64,000 bases of DNA, taken from positions 1 to 64,000 of the forward strand of contig JAFQRL010000022.1 of assembly GCA_017410065.1 (NCBI GenBank), in the 5' to 3' direction. The position numbers and the translations under genes are program-made. Under the pieces are notes generated by a model, which did not search any database, was not told where the DNA came from, and saw only the letters and a list, made by a program, of their open reading frames with translations. The first letter of the stretch is position 1; every line of letters starts with the position of its first letter. This stretch comes from Clostridia bacterium. Lineage in GTDB: Bacteria; Bacillota; Clostridia; Oscillospirales; CAG-272. Positions 7,068-15,281 of this stretch are shown piece by piece.

Positions 7068-9041
7068 ATGAAAAGACGGTTGCTTTCCCTATTTCTAGCA
7101 CTCATTATGCTTCTTTCTATGCTCGTTTCCTGTGGAGGAGGCGAGAGCTCGGGCGGAAAGGATAAGAACGATAACGAGACACCCCCTGCGGTCACGCCGC
7201 CTGATGAGGGGGGAGATGAAGAAGGAGGAGACGAGGAGTTGGACACATATTCACCCACAGCCACCGTGCTTGCCGTTAAGGGCGGTGCGAACGGAATAGT
7301 TGTGCTTCAGCACGACGACGGCGACTACGACACCGCCATTATTATGGATAGGCTTTTGAAGGAATACGACCTTGTTGCCGATGCGGCGCTCCTATCCAAC
7401 CGTTTATGGAACTATTCAAACGGCACGCCGAAGGCAGACGTGGTGGCGAAGTGGCGCGGAATTCTTGACACGGGTCGCTGGAAGATCACCTCTCATTCGG
7501 CAACGCACACCTGGTGGGGCACGGCAACCGACAACGGCGACGGCACGTACACTATTTCAGATAACGAGCAGAAGATGTACGATGAGATCGTTGGTTCTCA
7601 AAAGATCTTCCGTCAGCTCTTCCCCGACCAAAGAGTGCTGACGTTTGCGTATCCCGGCTTCACGACCGAGAAGAACAAGTATACCGACGGCAGCGAGGCG
7701 GGTATTCTTGAATACATATATTCCGATGCGGCAAGAGAGCTTATCGGAGAGACTTATATTGCGGGGCGAAGAGTTCAGGCTGATTATCCTGTGACAGACA
7801 CGGGCATTGACTGGACTATGACGGGCAGCTATCACATCGGAGGAAACTATTTCTCAAAGAAGGCAACGCAGGCAGGCGAGCGGGGCACGTTTATGGTGCT
7901 TTACGTTCACAGGGTTGCAGACGTTCCCGAGGATCAGCTCAAGACCTATGATTACCCCTCGAACACTATGGCGGCGTACTATCTTGAGGACACCTGCAAG
8001 CAGCTTGCCGAGAGCATTGCGAGCGGGGCGGTGTGGAATGCGCACTACGAGGATGCGACGATGTATCTTCGCGAGGCACAGAGCGCGAGCGTTTCCGTGA
8101 GCGGTGATAAGTCGGGGCTTTCGGTGCTTCTCACCGACGGGATGGATGATGAAATTTACAACTTCCCTCTTACAGTCAGGATCAAGGCGCACGAGGATTG
8201 GCAGGCGGTGAAGGTCACGCAGGGTGACAGAGTGAGCTATGCAAAGGTTGAATACGAGGCATACGAATTCTACGGCGGCGAATACTACGCGCTTCTTGAC
8301 ATAGTGCCCGACGGCGGCGAGGCGAAGGTTGAACCCATCGCGCTTTCGGATATGCCCGAGGTGAAGCCCGAGGAGCCGAAGCCCACGCCCACCGTTCCAG
8401 AGCCCGAGAAGCCCGAGGTCGACCCGGGCAGGCCTGCGGACGCAAGGCTTTATGCTTCTATTGATTTTAATGACGGATATGATGCGGAATTTTCGGAGAC
8501 CTCCACCTGCTCAACGGTTGAGAGAGTGATTCCCGAGGGCAGAGACACGGCGGCACTCCATATCACAAAGACCTCAACCGATGCGACGGACAGATTCTTC
8601 TTCGATGCGGGCGGCAAGGTAACGGATGCAAAGGAGGTTACGATCTCCTATTCGATGAAGCTGAATACATCTTATAACGGCCTTTTGGTTCAAACGCTAT
8701 TCAGCGATTCAACAAGCACGACGCCCTATAATATGACGATCAGGACGGCGCAGGACGGCTTCTACTTCAGCGAGATCCCCGGAAATGCTACCTTAACGAA
8801 AAAATATTCCTACAACGAATGGCACACGGTAGAGCTTAAGATGAGCTTTGGCGAGGACGGCTCCTTCCTTGCGGTCATCACGGTTGACGGTGCGGAGGCT
8901 GCGAGGTCGACAAACTTCGCGTCATCCCTTGCGTCAGATGCAACGAAGCCCTCAAGAACAATATCAAGAATGGGTTTCTATTGGCAGAAGGCAACGACTC
9001 TCGACGTTTATATTGACGACGTTATCATCTACGTTAAGTGA
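7068..9041 (+). CDS. Lipoprotein with polysaccharide deacetylase-like and LamG-like domains
   Basis: This 657-residue protein has a lipobox (LVSC, Cys22) and should be anchored on the outer face of the membrane. After a Gly/Asp/Glu/Pro linker, residues about 65-310 resemble a carbohydrate esterase family 4 (NodB) fold: VLQHDDGDYD (80-89) at the metal-Asp motif, HSATH (143-147) as the two metal histidines, and FAYPGF (193-198) as the third motif. The first motif departs from the usual TFDDG. A Pro/Glu-rich linker (about 425-455) leads to a beta-rich C-terminal domain (about 457-657) that looks LamG-like, as in the two secreted paralogues nearby. Deacetylation of a wall or dietary glycan is likely but inferred. 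It is monocistronic, with a convergent phosphoribosyltransferase downstream. Confidence 0.8.
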   Translation: MKRRLLSLFLALIMLLSMLVSCGGGESSGGKDKNDNETPPAVTPPDEGGDEEGGDEELDTYSPTATVLAVKGGANGIVVLQHDDGDYDTAIIMDRLLKEYDLVADAALLSNRLWNYSNGTPKADVVAKWRGILDTGRWKITSHSATHTWWGTATDNGDGTYTISDNEQKMYDEIVGSQKIFRQLFPDQRVLTFAYPGFTTEKNKYTDGSEAGILEYIYSDAARELIGETYIAGRRVQADYPVTDTGIDWTMTGSYHIGGNYFSKKATQAGERGTFMVLYVHRVADVPEDQLKTYDYPSNTMAAYYLEDTCKQLAESIASGAVWNAHYEDATMYLREAQSASVSVSGDKSGLSVLLTDGMDDEIYNFPLTVRIKAHEDWQAVKVTQGDRVSYAKVEYEAYEFYGGEYYALLDIVPDGGEAKVEPIALSDMPEVKPEEPKPTPTVPEPEKPEVDPGRPADARLYASIDFNDGYDAEFSETSTCSTVERVIPEGRDTAALHITKTSTDATDRFFFDAGGKVTDAKEVTISYSMKLNTSYNGLLVQTLFSDSTSTTPYNMTIRTAQDGFYFSEIPGNATLTKKYSYNEWHTVELKMSFGEDGSFLAVITVDGAEAARSTNFASSLASDATKPSRTISRMGFYWQKATTLDVYIDDVIIYVK

Positions 9042-9134
9042 GGATCGGTGCCACAAAAAGCAAAGGTAAAAAACATTATTTTTATACTGTTTTTTCTAAA
9101 TCTCAAGGCAAAATATAAAAGTTAAAGCAAGAGC

Positions 9135-9180
9135 AAAACCGCAGAAAATGCAAATAATTATGTGCATTTTCTGCGGTTTT
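9135..9180. terminator. Bidirectional terminator
   Basis: A long perfect stem (AAAACCGCAGAAAATGCA and its complement) sits between the convergent lipoprotein and phosphoribosyltransferase genes, with A-tracts and T-tracts on both sides. Its loop contains a TGCAAA...CATTTT motif that recurs in this window (see findings). Confidence 0.85.
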
Positions 9181-9206
9181 ATAATTATTATGTAAAAATT
9201 GATCTA

Positions 9207-9758
9207 TCAGAGGGGATTTCCGTTCTTATCAAAGAGAGGAAGGGGAGATAGATATGTAATATCGGTTCTGCCGATAGCGTCGCCCTCGGCGAGGATAGCC
9301 ATCTTGCCAACGACCTGCCCGCCTGCCTGGCGGACAAGATTTTCAAGAGACTTAAGAGAGCCGCCCGTGCTTATAACGTCGTCAACGATAAGGACTCTTT
9401 TACCCTTCATATATTCTGCATCAGCACCGTCTATATAGAGGGTCTGAACGTCGCCTGTGGTGATGGATTTTGTGACACAGGAGACCACGTTGCTCATATA
9501 GAGCTTCACAGATTTTCTTGCGAGAACGTAGCGATTTTTGCCCGAGATGCGGCACATTGCGTGGATAAGGGGAATTCCCTTTGATTCGGCGGTGATCATA
9601 ACGTCGTGCTCGGGAGCCTTTGCATAAAGTGCCTCCGCGCTTTTCTCGGTGAGCTCAACGTCTCCAAAAAGAATAAACGCGCCGATATAGAGGTCGTCGT
9701 TGATTGGGCAGAGGGGCAGATCGCGCTCAACGCCCGCAACCTTCATTCTGTATACCAT
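9207..9758 (-). CDS. Purine-type phosphoribosyltransferase
   Basis: The 183-residue protein belongs to the type I phosphoribosyltransferase fold. The PRPP-binding loop is VLIVDDVISTGGS (122-134), the two acidic residues contacting the ribose of PRPP. Residues about 20-60 carry the flexible hood region. Length and pattern fit the adenine/xanthine phosphoribosyltransferase group, which attaches a free purine base to PRPP in the cytosol, but I cannot fix the base. It is a single gene with its own promoter, convergent with the lipoprotein gene. Confidence 0.8.
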   Translation of the reverse strand: MVYRMKVAGVERDLPLCPINDDLYIGAFILFGDVELTEKSAEALYAKAPEHDVMITAESKGIPLIHAMCRISGKNRYVLARKSVKLYMSNVVSCVTKSITTGDVQTLYIDGADAEYMKGKRVLIVDDVISTGGSLKSLENLVRQAGGQVVGKMAILAEGDAIGRTDITYLSPLPLFDKNGNPL

Positions 9759-9826
9759 AAGTAAATCCTTTCTTTACCGTGCCGCCCGAGGGAGGCCGAT
9801 TTTTGAAGCTTTATTTCTACCCTTAC

Positions 9827-9855
9827 AGTATACTACAAAATGAAAAATTTTTCAA
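9827..9855 (-). promoter_or_regulatory. Promoter of the phosphoribosyltransferase gene
   Basis: On the minus strand TTGAAA (9850-9855) and TATACT (9827-9832) are 17 bp apart. The leader is about 65 nt and includes a short G+C-rich segment (9780-9800) that could fold. I see no recognisable purine riboswitch core. Confidence 0.7.
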
Positions 9856-9912
9856 GCATTTTTACCCTTTTTAGGAAAAAATGTTTTTTCCACTCTCAAA
9901 AACCCGAAAATT

Positions 9913-9942
9913 CGGACACGTCCCCCGACGGAGGCGTGTCCG
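9913..9942 (-). terminator. Terminator downstream of the SleB-type hydrolase
   Basis: CGGACACG (9913-9920) pairs with CGTGTCCG (9935-9942). T-rich sequence follows on both strands. It lies 35 bp past the hydrolase stop codon. Confidence 0.7.
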
Positions 9943-9976
9943 ATAATATTTTTTTAACCTAATGATGTGCGGCAGC

Positions 9977-10984
9977 TCAATAGTAAAAATCGTGCTTTCC
10001 TATGGAAAAGGCATAGCGGCGGTTATTGGGTATCCAGGAGGACGAGGAGATCTCGGGTCGCAGGAAGAAGAACGCGCCGTCAGATACGTCAGCTCCGTCG
10101 AGACAAATTTTCGCGGCAAGGATCGAATTATAGCTTGGGGTGTTATAGATCGAGCCGTCCAGCACAGGGCTGAATTGCACGCCGTATTTTCTATCGAAGA
10201 TCACGCCGTAGATGGTGTTTGGATAATACGCCGAGCGCACTCTGTTCAGCACCACGTTACCAACGGCTATCTTGCCGAGAAGCGGCTCGCCGCTCGCCTC
10301 TGCGTGAATTATTCTTGCCAGCCACAGGACCTCGTCCGCTCTGTAAAATTTATCGCCCGAGATTATCGGGGTAAGCTTTCCGCTGATGCTGACCGAGCTG
10401 CCGTCTGTCGCAAGCTTCATTCCAACAGCCTTTGCGAATATTTCAGCGGGGATATACATCACACCGTCGCTCATTATTACAGATGGCATAGTTGAAAACA
10501 ACGCTCTGCCGTTTGCATAGCTAACGTAGCAGCCGTTTGAAAAGCTCATATTCAGACCTTTTCCTGTGATAGTTACCGACTTTGAGGCTGAATTGTAGTT
10601 ATAAGTGAGCCCGAGCGCACCCGATGCAAGCCTTGACGGTATGTAATCAACTCCGCCGATCGTAAGGCTTTTTCGACTTAATACTGTGCCTCCGACCTTA
10701 ACCGTCTTTCGCTGATAGGAATAGACGCTTTTGTTTTGCACCGAGCCGAGGGCGAGGAATTTTTCCCAAACCTCGCGGCTGTTTTCATTATATTCCGACC
10801 TCGGTGCATCAAAGAGAAGCTCTTGTGCGTTGGCACCGCCCTCATCACCGCTTTCTATAAGTCTTGCAGCGACGGCGCGCTCGCTCTCTCTGCTCACTGC
10901 GGCACTTGCGGAAGTTGCTCCAAGGGTCGCGGCTATTGCAATGGCAAGAGTCGCCGCACCTATTCTGATTTTACCTTCATTCAT
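9977..10984 (-). CDS. Secreted SleB-type cell wall hydrolase with stalk-like N-terminal domain
   Basis: The 335-residue protein starts at ATG 10984, after AAAGGAAAGGAAAG and 70 bp downstream of a good promoter; longer starts would overlap that promoter. A signal peptide (ending TSASA) is followed by a segment resembling the copper amine oxidase N-terminal-like (stalk) repeat, with GGVDYIPSRLASGALG and MYIPAEIFAKAVGM. The C-terminal third (about 205-335) is a Hydrolase_2/SleB domain: LARIIHAEASGEP contains the catalytic Glu, followed by GKIAVGNVVLNRV. SleB-type enzymes cleave spore cortex or wall peptidoglycan. With sigG nearby a germination role is possible, but vegetative wall turnover is equally consistent with the sigma-A-type promoter. 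Confidence 0.85.
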   Translation of the reverse strand: MNEGKIRIGAATLAIAIAATLGATSASAAVSRESERAVAARLIESGDEGGANAQELLFDAPRSEYNENSREVWEKFLALGSVQNKSVYSYQRKTVKVGGTVLSRKSLTIGGVDYIPSRLASGALGLTYNYNSASKSVTITGKGLNMSFSNGCYVSYANGRALFSTMPSVIMSDGVMYIPAEIFAKAVGMKLATDGSSVSISGKLTPIISGDKFYRADEVLWLARIIHAEASGEPLLGKIAVGNVVLNRVRSAYYPNTIYGVIFDRKYGVQFSPVLDGSIYNTPSYNSILAAKICLDGADVSDGAFFFLRPEISSSSWIPNNRRYAFSIGKHDFYY

Positions 10985-11057
10985 TGATTCACTTTCCTTT
11001 CCTTTTGACTTCATCAGCGGGCGTGAGTGGGGTCGCCCGAGTTGACGATACGAAGAA

Positions 11058-11086
11058 ATTATACAGGAAAACGCAGGATTTTTCAA
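11058..11086 (-). promoter_or_regulatory. Promoter of the SleB-type hydrolase
   Basis: TTGAAA (11081-11086) and TATAAT (11058-11063, preceded by TG) on the minus strand are 17 bp apart. The predicted leader is about 65 nt. The gap 10985-11316 holds this promoter and the hairpin at 11180-11213, and no other gene is visible. Confidence 0.8.
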
Positions 11087-11179
11087 TGGATAAAATTTGG
11101 ATATTTCGGAATATTATACCATAAAAATGCAGATTTTGCGCGGTTTTTCTTTGTTTTTTACATTTTATGCAGATATTGG

Positions 11180-11213
11180 AAGCCCTGTCCGCGGTATAAT
11201 ACAGACAGGGCTT
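11180..11213. terminator. Hairpin after the two-component operon
   Basis: AAGCCCTGTC (11180-11189) pairs perfectly with GACAGGGCTT (11204-11213). It lies about 100 bp downstream of the last gene of the minus-strand two-component operon. The stem is strong but a clear T-run is missing, so terminator function is a moderate-confidence inference. Confidence 0.45.
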
Positions 11214-11316
11214 GATATAATATAAGGTTGTTTCGCTTGGCGGTTATATTTTCGCGCAACGATAAAAAATTTTATTTCCGTCGGCTTCGATCCATTCTGG
11301 AGATATCGCCGCGCCT

Positions 11317-11730
11317 TCAGTCCTCCTCGGGCATAGCTTCTCCGAGAAGCTCGTTTGAAAGACGGACTATTTCCTCGCCGTGCTTTTTCTTGTTTTTGGC
11401 AAGGAGGAGAGAGTATACGGGGTATGCCGCCGCAATAGGGCAAGCGCCCACAGCGGCAATAAGCACGCCTGCGAAAATGAGTTGCCATTCAAGCACCATT
11501 GCAAGACCCAAGCCAAAGATCAAGAGTCCCACAATGCCGAGGGTGAGCGAAATTATGCGTGGCGTGCTGTGGACGCGCTCGTGAAGCTTTTTTAATCTAT
11601 CGGTTTTGCTTTGGGCATCGGAGGGACTGATAACGTATTGTCGCCTGATGCTTTCAATCTGGCGGCGTTCCTCCTCTGTGGGTGCGGTGTAGCTGAAGCT
11701 GAAGCTGTTGCTTTCGTTTTTATTTTCCAT
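11317..11730 (-). CDS. Small membrane protein, unknown function
   Basis: This 137-residue protein has a charged N-terminal half (about 1-57, probably helical), two hydrophobic segments (about 59-80 and 83-110) forming a membrane hairpin, and a charged C-terminal tail ending EAMPEED. I do not recognise a family. It follows the response regulator/kinase/membrane protein operon on the same strand after 90 bp and may be co-transcribed. AAAAGGG lies before the start. Confidence 0.65.
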   Translation of the reverse strand: MENKNESNSFSFSYTAPTEEERRQIESIRRQYVISPSDAQSKTDRLKKLHERVHSTPRIISLTLGIVGLLIFGLGLAMVLEWQLIFAGVLIAAVGACPIAAAYPVYSLLLAKNKKKHGEEIVRLSNELLGEAMPEED

Positions 11731-11820
11731 ACTTAATTCCCTTTTAGGGACCTTTCTTTTAATAATTGATCCTACGCTTGAATTTTACTTTTCCGTGCAA
11801 GGCGAGGTTCTGTTTTTTAG

Positions 11821-12795
11821 TTATTCGGATAACGCCGTCTTGGATGCCCTCACCTCTCGTGCACCGCGGCGGATCATCAAAATGCTCATTGTTACCGTGA
11901 AGATGCTTACCACCGAGCCGGTTAACGTATTAAAGGCAGAGACGTTCACCTCCCCCGACGAGAAGGTGTGAAGGAGCGCGGTTTGAAGCGCAAGGATGGA
12001 GACCGCCGCATCTATAAGCCCGATATCTCTTATGGCTCTTATGGTGAGCACGTCCTGCTTGCGAGCCTTGAGAAAATTGCGGATCGCCTGAGCTATTTTA
12101 TAAAATGCATACGCCGCAAAGGCGAATATGAACCAATCCTTATACGAAAAGGCTCTGTCGTCAAATATCATCTGGGCGATCGCCGATGAAAGAGTCAGGT
12201 TTAGAAGGAGGAGCTTTATTCCGCAGTTGCGGTAATTTTTCGCGGCAAGGGTCGCATCACTGTCTCCACTTGAATTTTTTCTATGAAAGAGGAGCACGCC
12301 TCCGCGCATAAGCGCAAAGAAGATATAGTAGCAAGCAAGCACGCCGAACCATATCGACCTTTCGGTGATACCGAGATACGCGTTAAACGCCGCGTTCAGA
12401 ATACTTACGCCGAAGGAGATAGTTGCCGTGACCAGGGTTCTGAAGCCCCAATTGAGAGCAAGCCTTGCGGCTATGGGATTTTTGAGGATACGCGCTTTAA
12501 CTATACGCACGAGGCTCGGCCCGAAGATAACCGCAGTGTAGACCGAATATGCAAGCAGCAGTGCGGCAAAGCCAAAGCATACGTATGCGATTATTGAGAG
12601 ATAGTCGCTTGAGGTAAAGTCGAGCAAAAGAAATACGAGAGACGCAGCAATAAAGAATAGGGCGATCGGGTACACGAAAAACAACGTGCGCACCTTCGGA
12701 GAAAGGAGCTTATTCCAAAGCCTGTGAGCTGTGCGACCGAGCCGCGACCCGAGCCGCCCAAGGGATGCGACCAAGCGGGAATTTCGAAGCTTCAT
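11821..12795 (-). CDS. Polytopic membrane protein coupled to the two-component system
   Basis: This 324-residue protein has about seven or eight hydrophobic segments, with charged loops rich in Arg/Lys. Its start overlaps the histidine kinase stop by 4 bp (ATGA), so the three genes are almost certainly co-translated. The family is not recognised and no transporter or enzyme signature is visible. The tight coupling suggests it could be a sensor partner, a regulated target or a modulator of the kinase; that is inference from context only. Confidence 0.75.
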   Translation of the reverse strand: MKLRNSRLVASLGRLGSRLGRTAHRLWNKLLSPKVRTLFFVYPIALFFIAASLVFLLLDFTSSDYLSIIAYVCFGFAALLLAYSVYTAVIFGPSLVRIVKARILKNPIAARLALNWGFRTLVTATISFGVSILNAAFNAYLGITERSIWFGVLACYYIFFALMRGGVLLFHRKNSSGDSDATLAAKNYRNCGIKLLLLNLTLSSAIAQMIFDDRAFSYKDWFIFAFAAYAFYKIAQAIRNFLKARKQDVLTIRAIRDIGLIDAAVSILALQTALLHTFSSGEVNVSAFNTLTGSVVSIFTVTMSILMIRRGAREVRASKTALSE

Positions 12796-13844
12796 CGATC
12801 CTCGCTCCTTAATATTATAGTGAAGCAGCTTCCCTCCGAAAGCTTGCTCTCAACCGAGATCGTGCCGCCGAGACGGTCGATGACCTGCTTGACCATAGGC
12901 AGCCCGAGGCCGTTTCCTTCGCTCTTATGGGAGGTGTCTCCCTGGTAGAATTTTTCAAATATTTTTGAGCCGACCTCGGCAGACATACCCACACCCGTGT
13001 CACGAATACTGACCGCGGCACCGTCAACGGTAGCCTTAAGACTAACGAAAATCGTGCCTCCTTCGGGGGTGAATTTGATGGCGTTTGAGAGCAGATTATT
13101 CCAAACGATATCAAGATACGCGCCGACCGACATTATCGAGACCTCGGAAAGATCACATTCCACCGAAAGCCCCTTTTCCTCTATCACAGCCTCGTATGCG
13201 ATTATTGCCTCCGAGAGCTGGGCAAAAAGATCGACTCTCTCTGCCTCGGGTCTTATTTCCTCATTTTCGAGCTTATTGAGCTTTAAGACATCGGAGACAA
13301 GATTTGAAAGCCTTTTTGACGCAATGCTTACGGTGTTAAGATATTTTTTTCGGGTACCCTCGTCAAGAGAATCATCCTCAAGCATTTTTGTGTAGTTTTG
13401 GATTATAGCGAGAGGGGTTTTCATTTCGTGAGAGACGTTCGATATAAAATCGGATTTTAAAAGCTCGCTTTTTCCGAGCTCCCTTGCCATAGTATTAAGG
13501 TTTTCGGCGATGCGGTCGTAGCCATCGTACTTATCGTAAGAATGGGATATTTCCACCCTTGCGCCAAAATCTCCGCTTGCTATGCGCTCGGTAGCATTGA
13601 GTATTTTTTCAACAGGCTTCTCAACCATAATCCTGCGCCTTATAACGTCAATAACAGTGCAAACACCGGACATTATAAGCACGACTCCAAGTATTGTGAA
13701 GGCTATGGCAAGCTTGCTTTCGGTACGTACTCTCACGTAGTCGTAAACAAGTATTGCAATCTGCATCGGTATCGCAACCGTAATGAAGAAAATAATTAAG
13801 CCAAGCCAAGAAAAACGAGCGTTTTTGTAACCTTTTCTTTTCAT
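12792..13844 (-). CDS. Membrane sensor histidine kinase
   Basis: The 350-residue kinase has two transmembrane helices (about 12-34 and 45-66) separated by a very short loop, so it has almost no extracellular sensor. A HAMP-like segment follows (about 70-125), then the dimerisation/phosphoacceptor H-box SHEMKTPL with His139, and an HATPase domain with an N-box (NNLLSNAIKF), DTGVGMS and NGLGLPMV. It phosphorylates the OmpR-type regulator encoded just upstream. The minimal sensor domain fits kinases that sense membrane stress or a partner protein; the multi-TM protein overlapping its 3' end is the obvious candidate. Confidence 0.9.
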   Translation of the reverse strand: MKRKGYKNARFSWLGLIIFFITVAIPMQIAILVYDYVRVRTESKLAIAFTILGVVLIMSGVCTVIDVIRRRIMVEKPVEKILNATERIASGDFGARVEISHSYDKYDGYDRIAENLNTMARELGKSELLKSDFISNVSHEMKTPLAIIQNYTKMLEDDSLDEGTRKKYLNTVSIASKRLSNLVSDVLKLNKLENEEIRPEAERVDLFAQLSEAIIAYEAVIEEKGLSVECDLSEVSIMSVGAYLDIVWNNLLSNAIKFTPEGGTIFVSLKATVDGAAVSIRDTGVGMSAEVGSKIFEKFYQGDTSHKSEGNGLGLPMVKQVIDRLGGTISVESKLSEGSCFTIILRSEDR

Positions 13845-14512
13845 TTTAGCACCAATTTATAACCGAGTCCGTGAACGGTTTGAATTGAAAAGCCTGTGCA
13901 ATTTGCACATTTTTCGCGGAGCTTTACCATATAAACGTCCACAGTTCTTGACGTTGCGGAGGAATCGTAATCCCAGAATTCCTCCATCAGAGCCGAGCGG
14001 GTGAAGGTCTTTTTCGGGTAGGAGAGAAGCTTGAAGAGTATATCGAATTCACGTACCGTCAGGGATATCTCCTCGCCGTCAACGCTAGCACTTCTTTCCT
14101 CGGAATTTATCTTGAAATTGCCAACGGTGATCTCTCTTTCATCCTCGATCTTCGCCCTGCGAAGCATCGCCGCAACCTTCATACAAAGCACGTCGGGGTC
14201 GAAGGGCTTTGTTACGTAATCGTCTATTCCGATATTGTAGCCCAGCATTTTTGATGCCTTGTCCTCCTTCGCGGTTATGAAGATTATCGGAATGGCTTTA
14301 TCTGTTGCTCTCACCGATTCGGCAAGCTCAAAGCCGTCCATTTTCGGCATCATAATATCCGTGATAAGCATATTAAATTTTTCCTCCGCTATTCTGGAGA
14401 GAGCCGCCTCGCCGTCATACACACCCTCCACCTCATAGCCATTTGCGCGAAGCACGGTGCTCACAAGTCTGTTCAGGTCGCGGTCGTCCTCCGCAAGCAA
14501 GATCTTTACCAT
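13841..14512 (-). CDS. OmpR-family response regulator
   Basis: The 223-residue regulator has a receiver domain (about 1-118) with an acidic pocket (E8, D9, D10), phosphoacceptor Asp52 in LITDIMMPKMDG and the switch Lys in ITAKED. A winged-helix DNA-binding domain (about 128-223, SLTVREFDILFKLL, SRTVDVYMVKLREK) follows. It overlaps the kinase gene by 4 bp and leads a three- or four-gene operon. AGGTGG precedes the ATG. Upstream, two TTTACA repeats 18 bp apart (on the minus strand near 14595-14620) could be binding half-sites for autoregulation, which is speculative. Confidence 0.92.
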   Translation of the reverse strand: MVKILLAEDDRDLNRLVSTVLRANGYEVEGVYDGEAALSRIAEEKFNMLITDIMMPKMDGFELAESVRATDKAIPIIFITAKEDKASKMLGYNIGIDDYVTKPFDPDVLCMKVAAMLRRAKIEDEREITVGNFKINSEERSASVDGEEISLTVREFDILFKLLSYPKKTFTRSALMEEFWDYDSSATSRTVDVYMVKLREKCANCTGFSIQTVHGLGYKLVLK

Positions 14513-14619
14513 AATGCCACCTCACTAAAGTCATAATACCTGATCATATTATATATATTTTATCATCCTTTCATTTGCAAAAAGTTTGTAAAATATGAAC
14601 TATCTGTAAACATCTTGAT

Positions 14620-14697
14620 ATAAAAAGAGCCTTTTCCCCGACGCTTCGGTGCGGATATATCCGTGCCGAGGTGCCGAAGCAAAAAGCTCCTTCATTG
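14620..14697 (-). terminator. Terminator of the small lipoprotein gene
   Basis: GCTTCGG and CCGAAGC pair around a loop containing CGGATATATCCG. An outer GAGC/GCTC stem is followed on the minus strand by TTTTTATATC. It sits about 50 bp past the lipoprotein stop and upstream of the two-component operon promoter region. Confidence 0.7.
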
Positions 14698-14745
14698 ATC
14701 TTATATCTTTATATACTTTATATAACAGATGCTTTGTCGCTATTA

Positions 14746-15153
14746 TTACTTCGCGGCTTTAACTGCGTTTTCCGTGCCAAACCAGATCATATTGCCGGAT
14801 TTTTCGCAAACGAATTTCGAGCCGTAATCACTTGGATTATTAAACCAGCTTTGGGCTTCCTCCTGCATTTTCTCCCAGGCGTTATTGGCGGCGGTGGTGC
14901 TTTCGAAATAATAGACCTCTATCCACTCGCATTTGGGCTCCATAATAATACCGCTGACCTTCCAATCAATTCCCGAAACACCGAGATAGGAAAAGCCCTT
15001 CGAGGTTTTATAAACGTCCTCGTAGCCCGCCGCCTCAAGAGCCGCAACCACCTTGTCGGGGTCATCGTTAGGCTTCGCTCCGCAGCTCACGAGAACAAGA
15101 AGAAGGGAGAGCACCGTGATCATCATCAAGGCGCAGGATATAATTTTCTTCAT
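14746..15153 (-). CDS. Small lipoprotein, unknown function
   Basis: This 135-residue protein has a lipoprotein signal (hydrophobic stretch ending VLVSC, Cys24). The mature part, about 110 residues, has an alternating alpha/beta pattern (DKVVAALEAAGYEDVY, WIEVYYFESTTAANNAWEKM) that looks like a single ferredoxin-like or SPOR-like fold. I do not recognise the family. It is monocistronic with its own promoter. Confidence 0.7.
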   Translation of the reverse strand: MKKIISCALMMITVLSLLLVLVSCGAKPNDDPDKVVAALEAAGYEDVYKTSKGFSYLGVSGIDWKVSGIIMEPKCEWIEVYYFESTTAANNAWEKMQEEAQSWFNNPSDYGSKFVCEKSGNMIWFGTENAVKAAK

Positions 15154-15188
15154 AGCTATTCTCCTTTTCTAAAAAATTAATACATCTT

Positions 15189-15217
15189 ATTATAGCAATT
15201 ATTGAAATATAATTCAA
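15189..15217 (-). promoter_or_regulatory. Promoter of the small lipoprotein gene
   Basis: TTGAAT (15212-15217) and TATAAT (15189-15194, preceded by TGC) are 17 bp apart on the minus strand, followed by AAAAGGAG before the start codon. Confidence 0.75.
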
Positions 15218-15281
15218 TAGCTTACAAAGATTTTTTTAATGAATTCTTTCGTGCTTTTTTGTATAGTATGACATATTATAT

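Noticed and set aside
10985-11086. Longer start for the SleB-type hydrolase at 11086
   Set aside because: It overlaps the -35 box of a strong promoter, and the signal peptide begins at 10984.
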